A DNA stretch of 64,000 bases, taken from assembly GCF_009917485.1 (NCBI RefSeq), contig NZ_QZDT01000003.1:1-64000 (forward strand), in the 5' to 3' direction. A program made the position numbers and the translations under genes. Of this stretch, positions 8,042-16,193 are shown one piece after another. The DNA comes from Parablautia muri (GTDB lineage Bacteria > Bacillota > Clostridia > Lachnospirales > Lachnospiraceae). A model generated the notes under the pieces. It searched no databases and was not told where the DNA came from. It worked only from the letters and a program-made list of their open reading frames with translations. The stretch's first letter is position 1. Each line of letters opens with the position of its first letter.

Positions 8042-8224
8042 TCATCCATCCAAAAGGCATTCTCTGCCTTTCCTTCTAATTATAGGAATTTGGGTAAACG
8101 GTCTGAGAGGAATCAAATGGATTCCTGCAGTGCCATGCATCCTGCCAGGCTCTTTCCAGAAAACGCATTCCACCACCGTCTTTAGGTATTTTCTGACTTC
8201 ATCTAAAATGTCAGATTCCCTCAT
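8042..8224 (-). CDS. 60-residue phage ORF, duplicated-unit copy 2
   Basis: ATG at 8222-8224 follows GGGAGG; the product begins MRESDILDEVRKYLK. The second half is in a different frame from the corresponding part of copy 1 (where it reads HCRNPLDASQTVY), so one of the two copies carries a frameshift. Unknown function. Bases 8225-8419 are AT-rich, hold no gene and include several copies of the short string CTGACA/TGTCAG. Confidence 0.4.
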   Translation of the reverse strand: MRESDILDEVRKYLKTVVECVFWKEPGRMHGTAGIHLIPLRPFTQIPIIRRKGRECLLDG

Positions 8225-8419
8225 GCCAAAACCTCCCATGAATAAGGCTTTCTGACACTTTCTGACAATAAAAATCCCATTATAACGAAAATGAAAATAA
8301 AAATTTAATATAGGTGTTTTTTTATATATATAGAGAGAAAGGCGGGAAAATTTCTGTCAGAAACTGTCAGAGCCTGTGGAAAGGGGCTCCCGCCGCATGG
8401 TGGAAGCCCCTTCAATCCC

Positions 8420-10909
8420 TTAATCTATGCAGTCTCCGAAGCGCAACCCCTTCCATACCCGCTTGTTGCCTGTGGTGTCCCTGCCTCTGACAATATCTGA
8501 CAGGTTGGTTTCCAATTCCTTATTGAATGTCTGTTTTCCATACGGCCTCATCCCGTTATCCTGGCAGTAAATCTTGTACTTGTCATAGAGCATTGTCACG
8601 CCGATCTCCGCCAGACTGTCAAGTTCGCAGCAGTCCTTGACAAATGACAGGCAGGAATTGCTGTCCTCGCGGTAGCTCTGGAGCTCCAGCCTGTTGGCAT
8701 CGGTCTCGGAGAAAATGAATCCGTTCTCCATGAGCCGCTTCAATCCTGCAAGCGCAAACATAAAAATGCCGTCCGCCTCATCACGGAACTTTTCAATAAG
8801 GGCGGGGTCTTTCTTGTCTTCCGGCACGGCATTGCTAAAGCGTATGATGATGAGCCTGCGGTAGAACCCTTCCGAGCGGTCGCCATAATTTTTAGGTATG
8901 CTGTTGCAGGAGAATAACAGCCTCGCATAACTCTGGAAAGAGAACGGCTTCTTGTTCTTAAACTCCACGGTCAGGGAATCCTCGCCCACAAGCGCCTTGA
9001 AAATGCCGTTGTCATCAATATTCTTGGTAGGAAGGTCGGCAAATGTGTTCGCCAGCTTTCCCCACAGTTCCGCAGGCTTGAAACGCTCGTTCAGCGCCTG
9101 CCATGAGACGTTGCTGACATTTTCCGTGCCAAGCAGTATCTCAGATATCGTGCGGATCAGCACGGACTTCCCGCTCCTCGCCACGCCCACAAGCACAAAT
9201 GCCTTCTGCGCCCTGTTCGTAGGGATGAGGAAATATCCGAGTATCTCCTGCATCAGCGGGATCATCTCGTCATCAAGGGAATCATGCAGATACTCCATAA
9301 ACCTCGGACACTGCGCAGAAGGGTCATATCCGGCATGGATCTGCACAGTAGAGAGATAATCCGGGGTATGGTCCTCCAGTCTGTCCTCGATGACATTATA
9401 GAGCCCGTTTTTTAAATTTATGATGTAGGGATTGGCATTCAGGTCTTTGGAATCAAGCTGTATCTGCATCTTCCATTGCCCCTCCGCATCCGTGATCTGG
9501 GACAGTTTCGTTTCCTCCGGGAACATCTTCCCACGGACGATGTTCCTCGCCGTCAGTTCTGTGATCGGCCTGTATACGCCATTTTCATATCGGTAATACT
9601 GCTCGGCAGCATAGAACACCTTCTGTGAGCCTTTCAGGTCGTCCGCCAGTATCCCCGGCTTAAACCGGACTCCCTTCTCCGACATATCATACCAGGGCGG
9701 GATATCCTTCCCGGACGCATTCTTCTTTGCACCTGAGGATGCCTGATGCCTGCGGAATAAATCCTTCTGCAGGGAAAACAGCGGCCTGATGTCATCCTTC
9801 TTAAAATTAAAATGCGGACGCAGTTCATGATTAATAAAAGACTCTGCCGTCACATTGTCCACGTTATAGAGATATTCCTCCACAAATGACTTTGCTGTCT
9901 GCAGGTCATCCACCACGTTTCCCTTGACCGGGAGCCCAGCCAGGAAGGCGCGGATACCACCTATTGCAAGCGGCTGATAGCACAATGCCGCCGGAGCCTT
10001 GCACTTGCAGGACCCATCCTTCATCTTAGAGCAGTCGAACCCCTTCTCTTTCAGCGTCTCGCAGGTGATGGGGCCGGTCCCGCTCTGAAGGAAATGGTTA
10101 ATCTTCTTCTGCGTCTTTGCATGGTCATAGCCGGGATATGGGGCGGAATACTCGTGGATTTTTTCCGTCCCTCCGGCAAACGGTGTCAGTTCCGTAATCA
10201 TGGCATACCATTCCGCTTCTGAAAGCGCCGCCGCATCATCCCGGCAGTGCTTGATGAACTCGCACTGCGACAGGACAATGGAAAGCCCCTTCTGGTCGCC
10301 CTCCATGACCGCAACGGGTGCGGTGTCGATTTCCGGCAGATGCTCCGCCAGTTCATCCTGGGTGTATTTCCTCTCCGGGTGGAACAGTTCGCAGGTCACC
10401 ATCACCGGATCCTTCTTGCAGTGGTTGAATCCCGGCAGCCTCATGCACCTTGATTCGTTGACGCACATCGGATCGCCGCCGAAGTGTGCCACAAGCTGCT
10501 TCTGTATGACACGGAACCGCCCGACCTCCGCATCCTTCATCAGATAATACACATGGAGCGACTTCCTTGTCTTAATCACGATGGACGGCTGGAGGGGGAA
10601 CTCATTGACTTTCCTCCACTGCTCCTGGAAGTCCCCCTCATCCATCTCCACGAACTGTGCCTTGATTAAATTGATGCTCCTGTCGTCATTGCCCCCTGCA
10701 TTGACCACCCAGAAAATCCCGCGGTTCAGTGCATTGTGTTTCTTCAGTTCGTCTTCCTTTGTCGAGAATTTCCCTGCCTCCACTGCTATCTTCCCCCCGC
10801 TGTAGATGCCGGAGCCCTGGTCTTCAAAGATGCGCAGGTTCACGGTCTCATCGGGATTGTAAACAGCACTTATGACATCCTGTGCTGATACTACTGTCTT
10901 TCCTTCCAT
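8420..10909 (-). CDS. Phage primase-helicase, D5/VapE type
   Basis: An 829-residue replication protein. The N-terminal third looks like a primase-polymerase or RepB-like domain (VVNAGGNDDRSINLIKAQFVEMD, with acidic residues, followed by SIVIKTRKSLHVYY and NESRCMRLPGFNHCK). A Cys cluster lies at about residues 283-312. The C-terminal part is an SF3-type helicase of the D5 family with Walker A GVARSGKSVL near residue 575 and FADLPTKNID as the likely Walker B region. It should prime and unwind phage DNA beside the family-A polymerase. Start is ATG at 10907-10909 after GGGGAAG, overlapping the upstream gene by 19 bases; a longer open frame upstream is not used. Confidence 0.85.
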   Translation of the reverse strand: MEGKTVVSAQDVISAVYNPDETVNLRIFEDQGSGIYSGGKIAVEAGKFSTKEDELKKHNALNRGIFWVVNAGGNDDRSINLIKAQFVEMDEGDFQEQWRKVNEFPLQPSIVIKTRKSLHVYYLMKDAEVGRFRVIQKQLVAHFGGDPMCVNESRCMRLPGFNHCKKDPVMVTCELFHPERKYTQDELAEHLPEIDTAPVAVMEGDQKGLSIVLSQCEFIKHCRDDAAALSEAEWYAMITELTPFAGGTEKIHEYSAPYPGYDHAKTQKKINHFLQSGTGPITCETLKEKGFDCSKMKDGSCKCKAPAALCYQPLAIGGIRAFLAGLPVKGNVVDDLQTAKSFVEEYLYNVDNVTAESFINHELRPHFNFKKDDIRPLFSLQKDLFRRHQASSGAKKNASGKDIPPWYDMSEKGVRFKPGILADDLKGSQKVFYAAEQYYRYENGVYRPITELTARNIVRGKMFPEETKLSQITDAEGQWKMQIQLDSKDLNANPYIINLKNGLYNVIEDRLEDHTPDYLSTVQIHAGYDPSAQCPRFMEYLHDSLDDEMIPLMQEILGYFLIPTNRAQKAFVLVGVARSGKSVLIRTISEILLGTENVSNVSWQALNERFKPAELWGKLANTFADLPTKNIDDNGIFKALVGEDSLTVEFKNKKPFSFQSYARLLFSCNSIPKNYGDRSEGFYRRLIIIRFSNAVPEDKKDPALIEKFRDEADGIFMFALAGLKRLMENGFIFSETDANRLELQSYREDSNSCLSFVKDCCELDSLAEIGVTMLYDKYKIYCQDNGMRPYGKQTFNKELETNLSDIVRGRDTTGNKRVWKGLRFGDCID

Positions 10910-11379
10910 ATATCTTCCCCCTTTATCATTTTTATGGGAATGCCGAGCCTCCTCGCCTCCTCCAGTTCCGTTTTCATGCCCTCCGATATGGCGTCCTCCG
11001 GGAGCCCGGAGGTAAAGCACCATGCCTCGTCACACACCGCAAGCAGCGCAAGGCCGAACATCGTCCCCAGCTCCCTCGCTTCCGCCGTTTCCGTCCCGTC
11101 TGCTGCCATGTCCAGCATCTGTGGATACAGCGGGTGGCTTGTAACAGGGATGCACCTCTTCCGGATCACATACCTGCCATAAGCCTGTGCCTTCCTGACA
11201 TTCTCCGGGATATTCCCGGAGAACTGCGAAATGACATATACCTTTTTCCTGCCTTTTATCTCTGACCGCCGTCTGTATATGGCTTTCTGCTTTTCCCTGT
11301 ATTCCCGCATGGCATTACTGATTGCCTTTCCGGCCGTAGGGTCGCTGAAGCCCTCGTGATTCTTATACATACTTCCCAT
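10891..11379 (-). CDS. DUF4406/nucleoside deoxyribosyltransferase-like phage protein
   Basis: A 162-residue protein with an alpha/beta core: KKVYVISQFSG (first strand), then FGLALLAVCDEAWCF and SEGMKTELEEARRLGIPIKMI. This is the layout of the DUF4406/DUF7768 group, related in fold to nucleoside 2-deoxyribosyltransferases, in which the SxGMxxE motif closes the active site. It could act on nucleotides for phage DNA synthesis, which fits its place between polymerase and primase-helicase genes. The start chosen is ATG at 11377-11379, four bases past the polymerase stop; another ATG lies three codons on. Activity is inferred. Confidence 0.6.
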   Translation of the reverse strand: MGSMYKNHEGFSDPTAGKAISNAMREYREKQKAIYRRRSEIKGRKKVYVISQFSGNIPENVRKAQAYGRYVIRKRCIPVTSHPLYPQMLDMAADGTETAEARELGTMFGLALLAVCDEAWCFTSGLPEDAISEGMKTELEEARRLGIPIKMIKGEDIWKERQ

Positions 11380-11383
11380 ACAT

Positions 11384-13309
11384 TCAATCCCCCAATTCTT
11401 CCATCTCCCCGAAGGTCCGCCCAACCGATGCCTCCGCTACAAGCGGAAGGTCAAACTCCGGGAAGGGCTGCTCCTCCATACACTCCCTGATAAATGCAAC
11501 GGCCTCCTCCACCTTTCCCTCCGGCACAAGGAAAGTCAGTTCATCATGGATCTGCAGGATAGGCTTCAGGTAATCATGTTCCGGCAGTCCGCGCAGCAGC
11601 CGGACGATCGCCATTTTGAGGATATCAGCCGCCGTACCCTGGATCGGGGTATTCAGTGCGCACCTCTCCGCGAAAGACTTCTTCCCCCAATCATCCGACT
11701 GGATGTTTGGAAGATACCTCCTCCTGCCAAGCCATGTCTCCGAATACATTCTCCTCGCCGCAAGCGCCTTCGTCTCGTCCTGCCAGGCTGTCAGGCCTTT
11801 GTATCCGGCTTTCAGGTTGTCAATAATCTCCGCGCATTCCTCGAAAGATTTCTCCATGCCCGCCTTGAACTTGAGGGTCTTCTGGAGCCCTTTCGGGAAC
11901 AGGCCGTAAAAGGTCCCGAAATTAACGTTTTTTGCAATAGTCCTCTGTTCCTTATATCCGTCCCTGTGCTTATCCTGTGCCTCGTCATAAGTACAGCCGA
12001 AGATAACGCTTGTGGTCATTGCGTGGATGTCCCCGCCCGTCCTGTATGTGCGGAGCATCACCTCGTCCCGGCAGTAGAATGCACCGACCCGCAATTCAAT
12101 CTGTGAAAAATCACAGGATACGATGACCATGCCATCGGGAGCCTTTACAAGGCTGCGGATGCCGACGGGGTCATTGGTGGCACGGGGCATATTCTGGAGG
12201 TTGGGGGAATTACAGCTGAACCGCCCCGTGTCCGTTGAAAGCGCCATCATGTTCGGATGAATCCGCCCCGTCACGGGATTGAGGAACCTGCTGTACCCCA
12301 CCAGATATGTTGACAGGATTTTGCCCCACTTCCTGTACTCCTGTACCAGCGAGAAAAGCGGCACCAGTTCCGGCCTGTTTTCCCTGCACCAGTCCTGCAG
12401 GAGGATCATGGATGCGTCATCAGCCGCCTCCCGGTTGGACTCGGTGGTCTTGAGCACGGGCAGTTTCAGCGTCTTAAACAGATAATTCTTGAAGGCATTC
12501 GTGCTGCAGTTCGCCCCAATCTCAATGTCACCAATCATCATCTGTATCTCATCCCTGATCCGAGCCATCTCCTTCCGGGCTTCTTCCTGCCTTGCCTGCA
12601 TGAGCGGGATGTCCATCGGCACTCCGTTTACCCGCATAATGCCGATGTAGACAGCCGTGGGCGATTCCATCTCAGCAACAATGCGCCCGTGTTTCGGAAG
12701 GAACCTTTCAAACCAATTCTTGAAGATATGGTAGAGCCGGAGTGCAAAATCTGAATCGGCACAGCCATAACGGACGGTCTCTGGATCCTGCGCATCCAGT
12801 TCATCAAAATGTTTCCCGCCCGTGACACTCGTAAAGGACGGCAGGGGCTCCTTACAGATATCCTCCGCCAGCCGCTTCAGGCCGGACTCGTTCAGCTTTC
12901 GGAACTCATAACTGCTCTTAAGCGTCATCTGCGCGGCACACATCGTGTCATAGCATGGCTCCTGGATGATGATCCTGCAGAAATAGAAAAAGGCTGCTTC
13001 GAAGGCAATATTATGTGCAATTTTATTTATGGAAGGTGATGTCAGGAATTCCCTCATAAATAACAAAAATTCTTCTTTATTTATATTTTTCCCCCTTAAG
13101 TGTGCGACCGGGATATATATGCCTGTCCCCTCATCCCTTGAAAAGCTGCACCCTGTGATATGTGCTTTAGCAGGGTCAAGGGCAGCTTTCTCTTCTTCAC
13201 GGAAACCGTCATCCGGGGCTGTTTCAATGTCAAACGCCACGTCTGCGGCATACCCGAGATACTCGCGGATGCCTTGCACATCGGTAACCAATCTGTAATC
13301 TGTATTCAT
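11384..13309 (-). CDS. Phage family-A DNA polymerase with 3'-5' exonuclease
   Basis: A 641-residue replicative polymerase. The exonuclease domain has FDIET (Asp27, Glu29), HNIAFEAAFF and YGCADSD. The polymerase domain has motif A DFSQIELR near residue 400, motif B RTIAKNVNFGTFYG and motif C QIHDEL near residue 586. There is no 5' nuclease domain, as in most phage enzymes of this family. Start is ATG at 13307-13309 directly behind AGGAGGTGTTT; the open frame to 13519 upstream has unrelated composition and is not used. It lies in the early operon next to the primase-helicase. Confidence 0.93.
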   Translation of the reverse strand: MNTDYRLVTDVQGIREYLGYAADVAFDIETAPDDGFREEEKAALDPAKAHITGCSFSRDEGTGIYIPVAHLRGKNINKEEFLLFMREFLTSPSINKIAHNIAFEAAFFYFCRIIIQEPCYDTMCAAQMTLKSSYEFRKLNESGLKRLAEDICKEPLPSFTSVTGGKHFDELDAQDPETVRYGCADSDFALRLYHIFKNWFERFLPKHGRIVAEMESPTAVYIGIMRVNGVPMDIPLMQARQEEARKEMARIRDEIQMMIGDIEIGANCSTNAFKNYLFKTLKLPVLKTTESNREAADDASMILLQDWCRENRPELVPLFSLVQEYRKWGKILSTYLVGYSRFLNPVTGRIHPNMMALSTDTGRFSCNSPNLQNMPRATNDPVGIRSLVKAPDGMVIVSCDFSQIELRVGAFYCRDEVMLRTYRTGGDIHAMTTSVIFGCTYDEAQDKHRDGYKEQRTIAKNVNFGTFYGLFPKGLQKTLKFKAGMEKSFEECAEIIDNLKAGYKGLTAWQDETKALAARRMYSETWLGRRRYLPNIQSDDWGKKSFAERCALNTPIQGTAADILKMAIVRLLRGLPEHDYLKPILQIHDELTFLVPEGKVEEAVAFIRECMEEQPFPEFDLPLVAEASVGRTFGEMEELGD

Positions 13310-13330
13310 AAACACCTCCTTGTAAATATG

Positions 13331-13357
13331 CCGGGAGCATCCGCGCTCCCGGTTTTT
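13331..13357 (+). terminator. Strong hairpin in the polymerase leader, terminator-like on the plus strand
   Basis: CCGGGAGC (13331-13338), six bases, GCTCCCGG (13345-13352), then TTTTT on the plus strand. No plus-strand gene precedes it. On the minus strand it is a leader hairpin 15 bases before the polymerase ribosome site, so it may instead shape that mRNA or block antisense transcription. Confidence 0.45.
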
Positions 13358-13370
13358 CTGCCCGCTTAGT

Positions 13371-13478
13371 TCAGTAGTCCAATACATTCCCCGTTTCGGG
13401 GTCCACATAGGAGCCTGCGCCTGCTGCCATTGCATACACAGACAGCCCTGCGGCATCCTGCGCTTTACCTCCTTCCAC
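13371..13478 (-). CDS. Possible 35-residue leader ORF before the polymerase
   Basis: GTG at 13476-13478 opens a frame of 35 codons ending YVDPETGNVLDY. The composition of the last 20 residues looks like real protein, but the start has no ribosome site upstream and lies inside a stem-loop element. It may be a remnant of a larger gene or a short leader peptide. Confidence 0.3.
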   Translation of the reverse strand: MEGGKAQDAAGLSVYAMAAGAGSYVDPETGNVLDY

Positions 13479-13497
13479 TTATTGGATCTTTGGTAAA
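13464..13497 (-). other. Stem-loop element, copy 1
   Basis: TTTACC (13464-13469) pairs with GGTAAA (13492-13497); the loop holds CCAATAAGTGG in the minus-strand sense. It shares loop and layout with the elements at 13955-14004 and 14663-14702. Confidence 0.45.
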
Positions 13498-13515
13498 CGG
13501 GGAGCCGGAACCCTT

Positions 13516-13929
13516 TCATACATAGTGGCTCCGGTCGTTTCTGTAATCAGCACCCTCCAATCCTCTCCAGTCTGTTATAAACTGCGGCTCCCCATAGATA
13601 TCCATGAACAGGTCAACCTCTGACTCTGTCAGCGAGTCCAACATTTCCTTCCCCTTCCTGTGGCCGATGATGACAATGGTCCCGGCAAAGACATCCACTT
13701 CCTGTCCGTCCCGGATAAAAGGGATGGACATATCCCCAAAATAAAACCGATTAGGCATCTTGCCCTTTTCCTTCCCCTGCCTGTCGCAGACCACGACCAC
13801 GTCGTTCATGATGGGCGTAGAAAATTCCAGCTCTCCGCCCACAATCTGCTCCAAGCTGCCGTATCCGGGGGCAATCTCCTCTACAGCGGCTTTCTCTCCC
13901 GGTCGTGCGATGATAACTTTCAGCTTCAT
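13516..13929 (-). CDS. DUF3846-like phage protein
   Basis: A 137-residue protein starting MKLKVIIARPGEKAAVEEI, with GSLEQIVGGELEF, then NDVVVVCDRQGKEKG and NRFYFG. This is the pattern I know as DUF3846, a small family found in phages and plasmids of Firmicutes and Actinobacteria with no assigned function. Start is ATG at 13929 after GAGGAGGAG. It ends seven codons into the old upstream extension of the polymerase frame and belongs to the same early operon. A stem-loop element sits 26 bases upstream of the start. Confidence 0.65.
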   Translation of the reverse strand: MKLKVIIARPGEKAAVEEIAPGYGSLEQIVGGELEFSTPIMNDVVVVCDRQGKEKGKMPNRFYFGDMSIPFIRDGQEVDVFAGTIVIIGHRKGKEMLDSLTESEVDLFMDIYGEPQFITDWRGLEGADYRNDRSHYV

Positions 13930-13954
13930 GTTTCTCCTCCTCTTCCAGATAAAG

Positions 13955-14004
13955 TAGGGGGTTACAGCTTCCCTCCACTTATTGGAAAAACTGTAAACCC
14001 CCTA
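13955..14004 (-). other. Stem-loop element, copy 2
   Basis: TAGGGGGTTACAG (13955-13967) pairs with CTGTAAACCCCCTA (13991-14004) with one bulged base. The loop carries CCAATAAGTGG in the minus-strand sense, as in copy 1. It lies in the leader between the sigma-like gene and the DUF3846 gene. Confidence 0.55.
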
Positions 14005-14014
14005 TTCCTTTGCT

Positions 14015-14545
14015 TTAGAATGGAACCTGCACTCTCTGTCCGAGCCTTTTTTTCACCTGTGCCAGCATCCTTTGATGCCTTTGGGATACTGCCTGCTTTG
14101 TGACACGTTTTCTTGTAATAAGGAATTCTTCATCAGCAATCTCATCAAATGTCATGCACATGACATACCGTTTCTCAAACAGCGCCCTCTGGCTTTCCGG
14201 CAGTTCCTTTATAACCTGTTTCACAGCCTTGACCATCTCAGTGTCCTGTTCTTTTTGCGGAAAAAGAATGGAGAAAATATCTGCCCTGGGATCAACTACT
14301 TTATCAAGCGGATCTGTTTTGTCCTCGGCCTGTCCCCTCTGAATCGCACATCTGATTCCTTCCACCAGCTTGTCACGGTGATGCCTGTCATAATCTGCCT
14401 GCAGTTCCTCGATATTGTCCTCCTCGTCACGGATACGGTTGATTTCCTCCGCCATTTCCATGGGTATTCCTTCCACGTCACCTACGGAAAGTTGCACCTC
14501 AATTCCGTCAACCAGTCCTGTTACAACTACCTTTGTTTCTTTCAT
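14015..14545 (-). CDS. Sigma-70 region 4-like early regulator
   Basis: A 176-residue protein. The first 60 residues form a small beta part (KVVVTGLVDGIEVQLSVGDV) and a helix. The C-terminal part, from about residue 105, reads VKAVKQVIKELPESQRALFEKRY, then MTFDEIADEE and KQAVSQRHQRMLAQVKK. That is the region 4 helix-turn-helix of sigma-like factors. It is the first gene of the leftward early operon, opposite the repressor, so it may drive transcription of the replication genes. Start is ATG at 14543-14545 after GGAGGCAAAG. Confidence 0.65.
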   Translation of the reverse strand: MKETKVVVTGLVDGIEVQLSVGDVEGIPMEMAEEINRIRDEEDNIEELQADYDRHHRDKLVEGIRCAIQRGQAEDKTDPLDKVVDPRADIFSILFPQKEQDTEMVKAVKQVIKELPESQRALFEKRYVMCMTFDEIADEEFLITRKRVTKQAVSQRHQRMLAQVKKRLGQRVQVPF

Positions 14546-14561
14546 CTTTGCCTCCTTCTCA

Positions 14562-14731
14562 GGAGGCACTCCGGGTAAGGGTGTTATATGGAGAGGTTCA
14601 TCCCAAAAGGCAGCAAGACTGAAGGCATCAAAAAAGGAGGCACTACAAGTAAGGCTGTCTTCCCATTACTGTCACATAGCCTGTGACTTAATTTGGTAAT
14701 GGTATAAACACACCTTGCCCGGTAGGCCTCC
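14562..14731. repeat. Three copies of a 24-base repeat in the control region
   Basis: GGAGGCACT-x4-GTAAGG is found at 14562-14585 and 14636-14659 on the plus strand, and a related sequence (GGAGGCCTACCGGGCAAGG) lies inverted at 14708-14731. All lie upstream of the early operon and may be operators or attenuator parts. Confidence 0.45.
14663..14702 (-). other. Stem-loop element, copy 3
   Basis: CCATTAC (14663-14669) pairs with GTAATGG (14696-14702). The interior holds a second hairpin GTCACA...TGTGAC and a CCAAATTAAGT string like the loop of copies 1 and 2. The rest of 14732-15207 is an intergenic control region with no gene that I can see. Confidence 0.45.
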
Positions 14732-15207
14732 CGTACACAATGTGATTTTTTCAAAGTACCTTGCCGTTATAGTCCGGCGGACTTAAAGCAGAATACCTAT
14801 TATTGGGTATTCAGATGGAACAGGCTTTTTCATGCCCAGCCCATCTCAATATCCAAATTTATATATAAAACAGACTGCTGCTTTGGACTTTTCTGATTTC
14901 CCAGCTTTCATCTCCATTCTTTAACTCTGGAATATGTTTCCAGTTTCAAAATGCATCTGCAACGCTGTATTTCTTCTATCACTTTTGTCAGATTGTAGCG
15001 GAATACAGATTCCAGTGAAAATGTTATGCGTAGCTCCCGCTTTCTCCCTGTAAAATTGCTTCTCCATTGTTTGTTTTGAGGATGGGCTTATAAAATAGTA
15101 AATTTTAACGTTTGCTGATAGAAAAATTATAAATGGTGTGTTATGATATATTCCAGATTTTCATAGACATGAATTTTCAAGACAAATATGATAAGGAGTA
15201 ATATGTT

Positions 15208-15822
15208 ATGACTAAAACGAATTTTAAAATTCTTAAGGAGAATATTCGTAGACTCATGGAAGAAAACAATGTGACTCAGGAAAAGCTCGGTGAAATAATT
15301 GACATGTCCCAATCTAATGTAAATAAGTGCCTTAACCCTAAGGATGTCTCGCGTTGCTTCAGTTTTAAACAGATTTGTAAGATTGCCGATTACTTTGAGC
15401 AATCCATTGATGAACTAGCGGGGCGAAGCCAAACGGCTCCCTCCCCATCTCCGAAATCCATTTGTGATTTCTTCATGAAACTAATTTCACACTACTCCAT
15501 CGTCCACTTCGATCACGAAGTCACAGAAAGAGTCGAAGTCTGTTATTCTATTGATGATGAGCATTTTGAAGACAAGAAAGTTAAATATGATGCTTTCTAT
15601 TTCCCAAATTATATCTACGCACCACCGTATTTTGATGAATTTCGCCTTGAGGAATTGAATAACGAGGTGCGGGTAGATGGAAATGAGCTTCATGACAATA
15701 TCAAAATCAATCAGTTCCTTCAGAAGTTTATTGATGCGTTCGAGAAGCGCGACAGCGGTGTTTATGACGAAGAAACCTACAACATCCTTGTTGAGGCCTA
15801 TCAGAAGATTCTTAATAAATAA
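15208..15822 (+). CDS. Phage repressor-type regulator, XRE-family helix-turn-helix
   Basis: A 204-residue protein. Residues 6-65 are a Cro/CI-type helix-turn-helix (RLMEENNVTQEKLGEIIDMS, then NVNKCLN and KIADYFEQSIDELAG). The rest is an acidic, Tyr-rich domain of unknown fold (FPNYIYAPPYFDEF). It is transcribed away from the early operon, so it is the likely lysogeny repressor acting in the 14,546-15,207 control region. There is no Ser-Lys autoprotease signature that I can see, so induction may not work by self-cleavage. ATG follows AAGGAG. It marks the right end of the replication module. Confidence 0.75.
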   Translation: MTKTNFKILKENIRRLMEENNVTQEKLGEIIDMSQSNVNKCLNPKDVSRCFSFKQICKIADYFEQSIDELAGRSQTAPSPSPKSICDFFMKLISHYSIVHFDHEVTERVEVCYSIDDEHFEDKKVKYDAFYFPNYIYAPPYFDEFRLEELNNEVRVDGNELHDNIKINQFLQKFIDAFEKRDSGVYDEETYNILVEAYQKILNK

Positions 15823-15972
15823 CATAACCTTATACCTTACCCGCATTTACATGTTAAACGGGAGCATTCTAAAGTTTGTTCAGCTTCACCTTAATATCAT
15901 ATTTTTTACAAATATCGAGATTGCCAATTTTCAAAATCATAAATTGTAATTGCGGCAACGTGGCCGAAAGCA

Positions 15973-16001
15973 TTGACATTGTAGCACAAAAGAGGTAAAA
16001 T
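15973..16001 (+). promoter_or_regulatory. Promoter of the ribbon-helix-helix/methyltransferase operon
   Basis: TTGACA (15973-15978), 17 bases, TAAAAT (15996-16001). The start codon of the first gene is 20 bases past the -10 box, leaving room for the GGAGG site only, so the leader is very short. Confidence 0.7.
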
Positions 16002-16020
16002 ACGAGACGGAGGTAAGAAT

Positions 16021-16191
16021 ATGAATAAATCAATTTCTATGAGCATCCGGGTAAGTACTGAAGAGTTGGAAAAGCTGAAGAAAGCAGCCTTGTTACAAAA
16101 CTATTCTTCTTATTCTGAATTCGTGCGTAGGACTGCCCTTATGGAAGCAGCACGCACTATAAAAGAATCCGAATCATCAAAGGAGACCTAA
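16021..16191 (+). CDS. Ribbon-helix-helix small regulator
   Basis: A 56-residue protein starting at the ATG right after GGAGGTAAGAAT. SISMSIRVSTEELEKLKKAA gives the beta strand and first helix of a MetJ/Arc fold; YSSYSEFVRRTALMEAA gives the second helix. It ends two bases before the methyltransferase start and shares its ribosome site region, so the two are an operon. It may control methyltransferase expression, taking the role that C proteins have in other restriction-modification systems. This is inferred from position only. Confidence 0.65.
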   Translation: MNKSISMSIRVSTEELEKLKKAALLQNYSSYSEFVRRTALMEAARTIKESESSKET

Positions 16192-16193
16192 TC

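Noticed and set aside
11384-13519. Longer N-terminus for the phage polymerase
   Set aside because: The added 70 residues are unlike the family, while the ATG at 13307-13309 has a perfect AGGAGG site.
15487-15846. 119-residue minus-strand frame over the repressor
   Set aside because: Mirror of the repressor gene, without a start site or a recognisable motif.
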